A DNA stretch of 16,922 bases from Flavobacterium sp. UBA6195 (GTDB taxonomy: Bacteria > Bacteroidota > Bacteroidia > Flavobacteriales > Flavobacteriaceae): the NCBI RefSeq assembly GCF_002422095.1, contig NZ_DITB01000072.1:1-16922 (forward strand), given 5' to 3'. Positions 6,139 through 13,161 of the stretch are shown piece after piece. Within the stretch, counting starts at the first letter, position 1, and every line of letters begins with the position of its first letter. Position numbers and translations under genes: made by a program. The notes under the pieces were generated by a model that was given only the letters and a program-made list of their open reading frames with translations, made no database searches and had not been told where the DNA came from.

Positions 6139-8970
6139 ATGCAACACACAGAAGAAACAATCGAAATTATTGGAGCAAGAGCCCATAATCTTAAAAATAT
6201 TGATGTTACAATTCCACGAGAAAAACTAGTGGTTATTACAGGTTTGTCGGGTTCTGGAAAATCGTCATTGGCATTTGATACTATTTATGCCGAAGGTCAA
6301 CGAAGGTACATCGAAACTTTCTCAGCTTATGCACGTCAGTTTTTGGGTGGATTAGAACGACCTGATGTGGATAAAATCGACGGACTTTCGCCTGTGATTG
6401 CTATAGAGCAAAAAACTACGAGTAAATCGCCTCGTTCTACTGTAGGAACCATTACCGAAATTTACGATTTCTTACGTTTGTTGTACGCTCGTGGTGCCGA
6501 TGCTTACAGTTACAATACGGGTGAAAAAATGGTTTCGTATTCTGATGAGCAAATCAAGCAATTGATTTTAGAGGATTTCAATGGAAAACGCATCAATATT
6601 TTAGCACCGGTTGTTCGTTCTCGTAAAGGACATTATCGTGAATTATTTGAGCAAATTGCTAAACAAGGTTTCTTAAAAGTTCGTGTAAATGGCGAGATTC
6701 GTGATTTAGAATACGGCATGAAAGTCGATCGTTATAAAACGCATGACATCGAAATCGTAATCGATAGAATGGCAATTGATACAGAAGAAGATACTGATAA
6801 ACGTTTATCTGAAAGTATTAAAACCGCTATGTATCATGGAGAAGATGTAATGATGGTCATCGAACAAGAAAGTCAAGAAGTACGTTTTTACAGTCGTAAT
6901 TTAATGTGTCCGTCTTCTGGAATTTCGTATCCAAATCCGGAACCGAATAACTTCTCGTTCAACTCTCCAAAAGGAGCTTGTCCGTGTTGTAACGGATTAG
7001 GAACGGTGAATGAAATCAATCTTCAAAAAATTATCCCAAATCCAAAAGCTTCCATAAAAAATGGTGGTTTTGCTCCTTTGGGCGAATATAAAAGTTCGTG
7101 GATTTTTAAGCAATTGGAAATTATCGCACAAAAATATGACTTCAAAATAACCGATGCCATCGAAACCATTCCGCAAGAAGCAATGGACATGATTTTGTAT
7201 GGTGGAAATGAAAAATTCTCAGTCGTTTCAAAGGTTATGGGAATTACTAAAGATTATAAAATTGATTTTGAAGGAATTTCTAACTTCATTAAAAATCAAT
7301 ACGATAATTCCGATTCGGCAAGTATCAAACGTTGGGCAAAAGAATTCATGGATGAAAACGATTGTCCAGAATGTGAAGGAACACGTTTGCGAAAAGAATC
7401 GTTATATTTTAAATTAAACGGAAAAAACATAGGTGAATTAGTCCAAATGGACGTAGCCGAATTATCCGAATGGTTTGCCGATTTACCAAATCACCTTTCT
7501 GAAAAACAACAAGTTATTTCAACTGAAATTTTAAAAGAAATTACAGCGAGATTGCAGTTTTTGTTAGATGTAGGTTTGAATTATTTATCCTTAAACAGAA
7601 GTTCAAAATCGCTTTCTGGTGGTGAAGCACAACGTATTCGATTGGCCACGCAAATAGGTTCGCAACTTGTTGGCGTTTTGTATATTTTAGACGAACCAAG
7701 TATCGGTTTGCACCAAAGAGACAATGAGCGTTTGATTAAATCATTAGAAAGTTTACGCGATATTGGTAACTCAGTAATCGTGGTTGAACACGACAAAGAC
7801 ATGATTGAACGTGCCGATTATGTGATTGATATTGGTCCGAAAGCAGGTCGATTTGGTGGACAAATCATCAGCAAAGGAACCCCGAAAGAATTGTTGAAAG
7901 AAAATACCATTACGGCTCAATACATGAGTGGTAAAATGCAGATTGAAGTTCCAAAATCACGTCGTGAAGGTAATGGTAAATACATCAAATTATCAGGTGC
8001 TACGGGAAATAACTTAAAAAATGTTTCGATTGAAATTCCGCTAGGAAAATTGGTTTGTGTTACCGGAGTTTCTGGAAGTGGAAAATCGACTTTAATTAAC
8101 GAAACCTTGTATCCGATATTAAATGCGCATTTTTTCAATGCTGTTAAAAAGCCACAACCTTACAAGAAAATCGAAGGTTTAGAACATATCGATAAAGTAA
8201 TCGACATCGATCAAAGTCCGATTGGAAGAACACCGCGTTCTAATCCAGCGACTTATACAGATGTGTTTTCAGAAATTAGAACTTTATTTACTCAAGTTCC
8301 AGAAGCGATGATTCGTGGTTATAAACCTGGAAGATTCAGTTTTAATGTAAAAGGCGGTCGCTGTGAAAATTGCGAAGGTTCTGGAGTTCGAACTATCGAA
8401 ATGAGCTTTTTACCAGACGTTTACGTGGAATGTGAACCCTGTATGGGAAAACGATTCAACAGAGAAACATTGGAAATTCGTTACAAAGGAAAATCAATTT
8501 CTGACGTGTTAAACATGACGGTTGATGAAGCTGTGGATTTCTTTGAAAATATTCCAAAAATTTATCGAAAAGTAAAAACCATTCAAGATGTTGGATTGGG
8601 TTATATCACATTAGGGCAACAAAGCACAACGCTTTCAGGTGGTGAAGCACAGCGTATCAAATTAGCAACTGAACTTTCTAAAAAAGATACGGGTAATACG
8701 TTTTATATTTTAGATGAACCTACAACAGGATTACATTTTGAAGATATTCGAGTTCTTATGGATGTAATCAATAAGTTAGTTGATAAAGGAAACACCGTTT
8801 TAATTATCGAACACAATTTGGATGTTGTAAAATTATCGGATTATATTATCGACATTGGTTACGAAGGTGGAAAAGGTGGCGGAGAAGTTGTAGCTAAAGG
8901 AACTCCAGAGGAAATCGTGAAAAATAAAAAAAGTTATACGGCGCAGTTTTTGAAAAAAGAATTATCTTAG
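6139..8970 (+). CDS. uvrA: Excinuclease ABC subunit A (UvrA)
   Basis: UvrA is the damage-recognition ATPase of nucleotide excision repair; it loads UvrB on distorted DNA. The 943-residue length is standard. Both ABC halves are intact: Walker A GLSGSGKSS (35-43), signature LSGGEAQRI (492-500) and Walker B YILDEPSIGLH (515-525); then Walker A GVSGSGKST (643-651), signature LSGGEAQRI (832-840) and Walker B YILDEPTTGLH (856-866). The zinc module in the second half is complete (Cys742, Cys745, Cys765, Cys768), and a further CxxC (Cys409, Cys412) precedes GTRLR. In the first zinc module the second ligand is missing: Cys257-Pro-Ser-Ser260, with Cys281 and Cys284 kept. It has its own promoter and no obvious terminator, so read-through into the LOG gene 88 bases downstream is possible. 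Confidence 0.97.
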   Translation: MQHTEETIEIIGARAHNLKNIDVTIPREKLVVITGLSGSGKSSLAFDTIYAEGQRRYIETFSAYARQFLGGLERPDVDKIDGLSPVIAIEQKTTSKSPRSTVGTITEIYDFLRLLYARGADAYSYNTGEKMVSYSDEQIKQLILEDFNGKRINILAPVVRSRKGHYRELFEQIAKQGFLKVRVNGEIRDLEYGMKVDRYKTHDIEIVIDRMAIDTEEDTDKRLSESIKTAMYHGEDVMMVIEQESQEVRFYSRNLMCPSSGISYPNPEPNNFSFNSPKGACPCCNGLGTVNEINLQKIIPNPKASIKNGGFAPLGEYKSSWIFKQLEIIAQKYDFKITDAIETIPQEAMDMILYGGNEKFSVVSKVMGITKDYKIDFEGISNFIKNQYDNSDSASIKRWAKEFMDENDCPECEGTRLRKESLYFKLNGKNIGELVQMDVAELSEWFADLPNHLSEKQQVISTEILKEITARLQFLLDVGLNYLSLNRSSKSLSGGEAQRIRLATQIGSQLVGVLYILDEPSIGLHQRDNERLIKSLESLRDIGNSVIVVEHDKDMIERADYVIDIGPKAGRFGGQIISKGTPKELLKENTITAQYMSGKMQIEVPKSRREGNGKYIKLSGATGNNLKNVSIEIPLGKLVCVTGVSGSGKSTLINETLYPILNAHFFNAVKKPQPYKKIEGLEHIDKVIDIDQSPIGRTPRSNPATYTDVFSEIRTLFTQVPEAMIRGYKPGRFSFNVKGGRCENCEGSGVRTIEMSFLPDVYVECEPCMGKRFNRETLEIRYKGKSISDVLNMTVDEAVDFFENIPKIYRKVKTIQDVGLGYITLGQQSTTLSGGEAQRIKLATELSKKDTGNTFYILDEPTTGLHFEDIRVLMDVINKLVDKGNTVLIIEHNLDVVKLSDYIIDIGYEGGKGGGEVVAKGTPEEIVKNKKSYTAQFLKKELS

Positions 8971-9027
8971 CAACCTAATTACTACACACAACAACACTGC
9001 TAAAACTTTATTATTTAATCGTAATAG

Positions 9028-9043
9028 TTTGTTTACAAACAAA
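9028..9043. promoter_or_regulatory. Palindrome TTTGTTTACAAACAAA upstream of the LOG gene
   Basis: Perfect seven-base arms (TTTGTTT and AAACAAA) around AC lie 16 bases upstream of the LOG start at 9059. No TAnnTTTG element is evident between uvrA and this gene, so the palindrome may be a protein site, a weak structure in a uvrA read-through transcript, or chance. Confidence 0.35.
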
Positions 9044-9058
9044 TTAACTAAAATTACT

Positions 9059-9784
9059 ATGGCAGCAGATCAGTACGAAAACGAAGAACACAGAATTCAA
9101 GAGAAATTCAAGCAAAAGACTTGGAATGAAATAAGAACTAATGATTCATGGGCAATTTTTAAAATCATGTCAGAATTCGTAAATGGTTATGAATCCATGG
9201 GAAGAATTGGTCCTTGTGTATCTATTTTTGGTTCGGCAAGAACAAAACCAGAAGACAAATATTATTTATTAGCCGAAAAAATCGCGTATAAAATTAGTAA
9301 AGCAGGTTACGGAGTAATTACTGGTGGTGGTCCTGGTATCATGGAAGCAGGAAACAAAGGAGCGCATTATGGAGGCGGAACTTCAGTTGGTTTAAATATC
9401 GAATTGCCTTTTGAGCAACACTTTAATCCGTATATCGATAAAGATAAAAACTTAAACTTTGATTACTTCTTCGTAAGAAAAGTAATGTTCGTAAAATATT
9501 CGCAAGGTTTCGTGGTAATGCCAGGAGGTTTTGGAACCTTAGACGAATTATTTGAAGCGATAACATTAATTCAGACTAAGAAAATTGGAAAATTCCCAAT
9601 TATTTTAGTTGGAACAGAATTCTGGTCAGGTTTATTAGATTGGATAAAAAATGTAATGATTGACAAAATGAAAAACGCCAATCCAGAAGATATGAACTTA
9701 ATCAAAGTCGTTGATACAGAAGATGAGGTATTGGAAGCGTTAGATAACTTTTACAAAAAATACAATTTGTCTCCAAACTTCTAA
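9059..9784 (+). CDS. LOG family protein (TIGR00730 Rossmann fold), putative nucleotide 5'-monophosphate N-glycosidase
   Basis: The 241-residue product carries both hallmarks of the LOG/lysine decarboxylase-like family: GGGPGIMEAGNKGA (89-102) and PGGFGTLDE (155-163). These form the nucleotide site and the catalytic Arg/Glu region of cytokinin-releasing phosphoribohydrolases. Bacterial members cleave ribose 5-phosphate from AMP-type nucleotides or act in nucleotide salvage; the true substrate here is unknown. The old label 'lysine decarboxylase' is not supported by such motifs. I chose the ATG at 9059. An in-frame TTG at 9029 would add ten residues but falls inside the palindrome and lacks family support. 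The gene follows uvrA by 88 bases without a recognisable promoter, and ends at a strong bidirectional terminator. Confidence 0.85.
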   Translation: MAADQYENEEHRIQEKFKQKTWNEIRTNDSWAIFKIMSEFVNGYESMGRIGPCVSIFGSARTKPEDKYYLLAEKIAYKISKAGYGVITGGGPGIMEAGNKGAHYGGGTSVGLNIELPFEQHFNPYIDKDKNLNFDYFFVRKVMFVKYSQGFVVMPGGFGTLDELFEAITLIQTKKIGKFPIILVGTEFWSGLLDWIKNVMIDKMKNANPEDMNLIKVVDTEDEVLEALDNFYKKYNLSPNF

Positions 9785-9823
9785 AAAAGCAAAAGTCCTT
9801 CAAATCGAAGGACTTTATTATTT
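9785..9823. terminator. Bidirectional terminator between the LOG gene and the alpha/beta hydrolase
   Basis: AAAGTCCTTC (9792-9801) pairs with GAAGGACTTT (9807-9816) around a five-base loop. A-rich sequence on the left and T-rich sequence on the right serve both strands. The right side runs into the minus-strand stop codon at 9818-9820. Confidence 0.85.
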
Positions 9824-10681
9824 TGAAATGAATTCTTTGATTTTGTTTATCACAGCTTCATCGCCAAGAATTTTACGATGTCCCAAACCTTCTGTAATTA
9901 CAAGTTCGGAACCTTCTAAATGTTCGTGAATATGATAAGCCGCTTTCACGGAAACATCATCATCTTCTTTATCGTGCATGATTAAAACTGGAATTTTAAT
10001 TTCTTTAGCTGCTTTGTAAGCTGAATAATCATCCATTTTTCCAACAAAACGTTTTTCGAAATGATCTCGTAATTTGATTCCGTATTCAGGTTTTAATTGT
10101 AATTTTTTGATAAAATCATCAATAATGTCTTGAATAATATCTCCAGCTCCAATGGTTACTGCTTTTTTAACATTCAGATTTTGTTTAATCGCATTCAAAA
10201 CCGACATACCACCAAGTGAATGTCCAATGGCAAATTCAAAAGAACCGTATTGTTTTTCCAATTCTAAAATGGAAGCAATAAATTCGGTCATTATCGAATA
10301 ATTTCCTTTTGATTTCCCATGTGCTGGTGCATCAAAACTTATCGTCATGTAGCCCATTTTTAGTAATTCATCAGCAATTTTTACTAATTGCGTTCCTCTA
10401 CCAGACCATCCGTGAACTAAAAGTACTTTTTTATCGCTTTTGCCATATTCATACAATACGATTTCTTTATTTATGGCACGGACTAAAATACTTTTTTGTA
10501 GACTTTCGCGTTCCATGTGTAATTCGCGCTTTGGTAATTTATGGCGAATTGGAGTGGTAAAAAGTTTAGCCGCAAATTTAGTTGTTAAACTAGGAGAAAT
10601 AGCTTGCAAAAATTTTGCTGTATACAAAATAATTTTAGGTATTTCTATAACTTGTGATTGCTTTTGTTTCTTTTTTGGCAT
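9818..10681 (-). CDS. Alpha/beta-hydrolase fold protein
   Basis: The 287-residue product has the alpha/beta-hydrolase order: oxyanion region LLVHGWSGRG (87-96), SFDAPAHGKS (115-124), nucleophile elbow GHSLGG with Ser155, an acid in MHDKEDDDV (probably Asp240) and His268 in GLGHRKIL. The triad is therefore complete and an esterase-, lipase- or peptidase-like activity is expected; the substrate cannot be told. The first 60 residues are basic, with a hydrophobic patch (about 15-40) but no clear cleavable signal peptide, so it is probably cytoplasmic or membrane-associated. It is a single gene, divergent from the M48 peptidase and convergent with the LOG gene. The ATG start follows a good -7 box by 15 bases. 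Confidence 0.85.
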   Translation of the reverse strand: MPKKKQKQSQVIEIPKIILYTAKFLQAISPSLTTKFAAKLFTTPIRHKLPKRELHMERESLQKSILVRAINKEIVLYEYGKSDKKVLLVHGWSGRGTQLVKIADELLKMGYMTISFDAPAHGKSKGNYSIMTEFIASILELEKQYGSFEFAIGHSLGGMSVLNAIKQNLNVKKAVTIGAGDIIQDIIDDFIKKLQLKPEYGIKLRDHFEKRFVGKMDDYSAYKAAKEIKIPVLIMHDKEDDDVSVKAAYHIHEHLEGSELVITEGLGHRKILGDEAVINKIKEFISK

Positions 10682-10696
10682 TATTAAATTTTTTTG

Positions 10697-10704
10697 CGAA
10701 GTTA
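10697..10704 (-). promoter_or_regulatory. Hydrolase promoter -7 element (TAACTTCG)
   Basis: On the minus strand this reads TAACTTCG, fitting TAnnTTCG, and lies 15 bases before the hydrolase start codon. It shares the 156-base intergenic region with the divergent M48 promoter. Confidence 0.5.
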
Positions 10705-10814
10705 CAAATAATGGAGTTTCAGGATGAAAATTTCCATATAAAATAAAGTTAAATTACGTTTTTAAATTGTAATAATTTTGATGTTGGATTTTTAAAATTT
10801 AAAAGTATAAATCG

Positions 10815-10822
10815 TATTTTTG
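10815..10822 (+). promoter_or_regulatory. M48 peptidase promoter -7 element (TATTTTTG)
   Basis: TATTTTTG matches TAnnTTTG and ends 15 bases before the ATG at 10838. A TTGG at 10784-10787 is the nearest -33 candidate, but its spacing is longer than usual. Confidence 0.5.
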
Positions 10823-10837
10823 TTAAAAATTAATCTT

Positions 10838-11656
10838 ATGAATAATAAAACTAAAATTATCACCCTAGCACTTTTAGTAATCGTAATATCATGTGCAAAA
10901 AACCCTTTTACAGGTAAAAATACTTTAGCTCTAGTCCCTAATAGTGAAATTTTACCATCTGCTTTTCAGCAGTATAATCAGTTTCTATCTGAAAATAAAG
11001 TAATTACAGGAACTAATGATGCTAAAAAAGTAGAAACTGTTGGTACAAAAATTAAAGTAGCAGCTGAACGTTGGTTAAATGCAAACGGATATGCTACTTA
11101 TTTAAATGGATATGCATGGGAATATAAATTAGTTGAGAGTAAAGAAGTTAATGCATGGTGTATGCCTGGTGGTAAAATTGTTTTTTACACAGGAATTTTG
11201 CCTATTTGTAAAGATGATGCAGGTATGGCTACTGTTATGGGACACGAAGTGGCTCATGCTTTAGCTAATCATGGTCAACAAAGAATGAGTGCTGGAGTAT
11301 TGCAACAAGCTGGTGCTGCTGGTGTTGCAGTCGCAACAGGAAATAAATCCAAAGAAACACAACAAATTGCAATGACAGCTTATGGAGCTACTACTCAATT
11401 TGGTGGAATGTTACCTTTTAGTAGAGCACATGAAAGTGAAGCCGATATGATTGGATTAACCTTAATGGCAATTGCAGGTTATAATCCTGATACAGCTGTT
11501 GCTTTCTGGGAAAGAATGGCGGCGCAATCTGGAGGGCAAGCACCACCAGAATTTATGAGTACGCACCCTAGTAATGCTACTCGTATCGCTAAGATTAAGG
11601 AATTAATTCCAAAGGCTAAAGCCGAAGCCGCTAAGTTTGGTGTAACTTTTAAATAA
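10838..11656 (+). CDS. M48 family zinc metallopeptidase, predicted lipoprotein
   Basis: The product has 272 residues. A short basic N-terminus and hydrophobic stretch (7-18) end in a lipobox-like VISC with Cys19, so it is probably lipidated and attached to the periplasmic side of a membrane. The catalytic site is HEVAH (136-140), with the third zinc ligand Glu199 in HESEAD (198-203), the arrangement of the LoiP/BepA (YggG) group of M48 peptidases, which act in envelope protein quality control. STHPS (241-245) near the C-terminus is also typical of the group. No TPR domain follows, unlike BepA. The start at 10838 is preferred to an in-frame TTG at 10820, because the TTG overlaps the -7 box and the ATG gives a proper signal peptide. 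It ends at a GC-rich hairpin terminator. Confidence 0.9.
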   Translation: MNNKTKIITLALLVIVISCAKNPFTGKNTLALVPNSEILPSAFQQYNQFLSENKVITGTNDAKKVETVGTKIKVAAERWLNANGYATYLNGYAWEYKLVESKEVNAWCMPGGKIVFYTGILPICKDDAGMATVMGHEVAHALANHGQQRMSAGVLQQAGAAGVAVATGNKSKETQQIAMTAYGATTQFGGMLPFSRAHESEADMIGLTLMAIAGYNPDTAVAFWERMAAQSGGQAPPEFMSTHPSNATRIAKIKELIPKAKAEAAKFGVTFK

Positions 11657-11671
11657 TTAAAAAATTACTAT

Positions 11672-11679
11672 TATATTTG
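11672..11679 (+). promoter_or_regulatory. Candidate -7 element (TATATTTG) for the MFS transporter
   Basis: TATATTTG matches TAnnTTTG and ends one base before the terminator hairpin at 11680-11700. Transcription starting here would begin inside the hairpin, so the new transcript would not carry a full terminator. The start codon lies 42 bases downstream. Confidence 0.4.
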
Positions 11680-11704
11680 AATCCCGACACTGTCGGGATT
11701 TTTT
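11680..11704 (+). terminator. Intrinsic terminator after the M48 gene
   Basis: AATCCCGA (11680-11687) pairs with TCGGGATT (11693-11700) around a five-base loop, and the repeat can be read as a 10-bp palindrome around C11690. It is followed by a T run and lies 23 bases after the M48 stop codon. Confidence 0.85.
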
Positions 11705-11721
11705 ATTTAAAAACAATTGCT

Positions 11722-13011
11722 ATGCAACAACTTCAAAAAGGAGATTCAAAACTTTTAAATGCTTGGGCTTTTTACGATTGGGCCAATTCGGTATATGCTT
11801 TGGTGATTTCTTCAACTATTTTTCCGTTATATTATGGAGCTTTATTCCGTCAAAAAAATATAGAGGAAATTGGTTTGTTTGGACTTTCAATTCGAAGTGA
11901 AGCTTTAATCAGTTATGTTACTGCTTTAGGATTTTTAATCATTGCTTTTATCTCACCATTATTATCTGGAATTGCCGATTATTTAGGAAATAAGAAGTTT
12001 TTCTTGAAGCTTTTCTGTTATGTTGGCGCTATTTCATGTATGAGCTTGTACTTTTTTTCGTTAGATACGGTAATTTTGAGTTTGGTTTCCTATTTATTAG
12101 CTTTAATAGGTTTTTGGGGAAGTTTAGTTTTCTACAATTCCTATTTACCCGATATTGCTCACAAAGAGCAACAAGATAAGATCAGCGCAAAAGGATTTAG
12201 TTTGGGTTATGTGGGTAGTGTTGTTTTGTTATTGATTTGTTTAGCTATGGTTATGTTAGTAGCGGATAACCAAAAATTACAAATGATGCGTTATTCCTTT
12301 CTTTTAGTAGGAATTTGGTGGTTAGGCTTTAGTCAATATACTTACTACTACTTACCAAATAATAAAAACGAAAACAAACTGCATAAGAATGTACTATTCA
12401 ATGGTTTTAAAGAGTTACGAAAAGTTTGGCAACAAATAAAAGAATTGAAATCTCTACGACGTTATTTAGGAGCCTTCTTCGTTTATAGTATGGCAGTGCA
12501 AACTATCATGATTATTGCAGCTTATTTTGGAGAAAAAGAAGTGCAATGGGGAAGTGATAGTAAACGAACCATGGGATTAATTGTGAGTATTTTATTAATT
12601 CAATTAATTGCGGTTTTAGGTGCTTGGCTAACATCAAAACTTGTTGTTAAATATGGAAATATTATAGTTTTAATTGGTTTAAATTTCTCCTGGATTTTAA
12701 TTTGTACATACGCCTATTTTGTAATCACTCCAAACGATTTTTATATTGCTGCCGCTTTCGTAGGATTAGTAATGGGAGGAATTCAATCGTTATCGCGTTC
12801 TACTTATTCTAAATTTATTCCTGAAGGAACGAATGACACTACTTCGTTCTTTAGTTTTTACGATGTAGCAGAGAAAATCGGAATTGTTATCGGAATGTTT
12901 ACTTATGGTTATATTGCAGATGTTACGGGCAAAATCCAAAATGCTATCTTATTTTTAATCTTATTTTTTGTTGTAGGATTGCTTCTTTTGTTGCGAGTTC
13001 CTAAAAAGTAA
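11722..13011 (+). CDS. MFS transporter, UMF1/Atg22-like family
   Basis: The 429-residue inner-membrane protein has about 12 hydrophobic segments split by a polar central loop (about 212-246). The N-terminal block NAWAFYDWANSVYALVIS (13-30), an MFS motif-A-like loop GIADYLGNKK (83-92), GGIQSLSRS (352-360) and SFFSFYDVAEKIG (375-387) are characteristic of the UMF1 family related to yeast vacuolar Atg22. Bacterial members are usually annotated only as MFS transporters; the substrate is not known. The start at 11722 was chosen because an in-frame TTG at 11677 would place the N-terminus inside the upstream terminator. No convincing terminator follows in the 150 bases before lon. Confidence 0.85.
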   Translation: MQQLQKGDSKLLNAWAFYDWANSVYALVISSTIFPLYYGALFRQKNIEEIGLFGLSIRSEALISYVTALGFLIIAFISPLLSGIADYLGNKKFFLKLFCYVGAISCMSLYFFSLDTVILSLVSYLLALIGFWGSLVFYNSYLPDIAHKEQQDKISAKGFSLGYVGSVVLLLICLAMVMLVADNQKLQMMRYSFLLVGIWWLGFSQYTYYYLPNNKNENKLHKNVLFNGFKELRKVWQQIKELKSLRRYLGAFFVYSMAVQTIMIIAAYFGEKEVQWGSDSKRTMGLIVSILLIQLIAVLGAWLTSKLVVKYGNIIVLIGLNFSWILICTYAYFVITPNDFYIAAAFVGLVMGGIQSLSRSTYSKFIPEGTNDTTSFFSFYDVAEKIGIVIGMFTYGYIADVTGKIQNAILFLILFFVVGLLLLLRVPKK

Positions 13012-13104
13012 TGTTCTTGGCATACATCTTGAGCTATTACTTCTGAAATTGCTATTTAAAATTATTTTATGATTTGATTATCAATAAAATAGCGCTTTTC
13101 TGCG

Positions 13105-13112
13105 TACCTTTG
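13105..13112 (+). promoter_or_regulatory. lon promoter -7 element (TACCTTTG)
   Basis: TACCTTTG is identical to the fic -7 box and a perfect match to TAnnTTTG. It ends one base before an ATG at 13114. Transcription would start about 5-8 bases downstream, so that ATG cannot begin the protein. Confidence 0.65.
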
Positions 13113-13161
13113 AATGATATTTCAAATGAATATTACTGACAAAAAGACCATAAATATTATT

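Noticed and set aside
7614..8665. Near-identical DNA at two places within uvrA (both encoding LSGGEAQRI)
   Set aside because: These are the two ABC signature motifs of the internally duplicated UvrA protein, not a mobile or tandem repeat.
9029..9058. Earlier TTG start for the LOG protein
   Set aside because: It falls inside a palindrome and adds ten residues with no family support; the ATG at 9059 is the better start.
10711..10737. ATGGA / TCCAT imperfect hairpin between the hydrolase and M48 promoters
   Set aside because: Only five paired bases at the ends with mismatched interior; not distinguishable from chance in AT-rich DNA.
10820..10837. Earlier TTG start for the M48 peptidase
   Set aside because: The codon overlaps the -7 box and would spoil the lipoprotein signal peptide. 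The ATG at 10838 gives a short basic start and a lipobox.
11677..11721. Earlier TTG start for the MFS transporter
   Set aside because: It would translate the upstream terminator hairpin. The conserved NAWAFYDWANS block is well placed from the ATG at 11722.
13063..13091. TATTTTAT / ATAAAATA pairing as a terminator for the MFS gene
   Set aside because: The eight-base stem is all A/T, its loop is 13 bases, and only short T runs follow. It is too weak to call.
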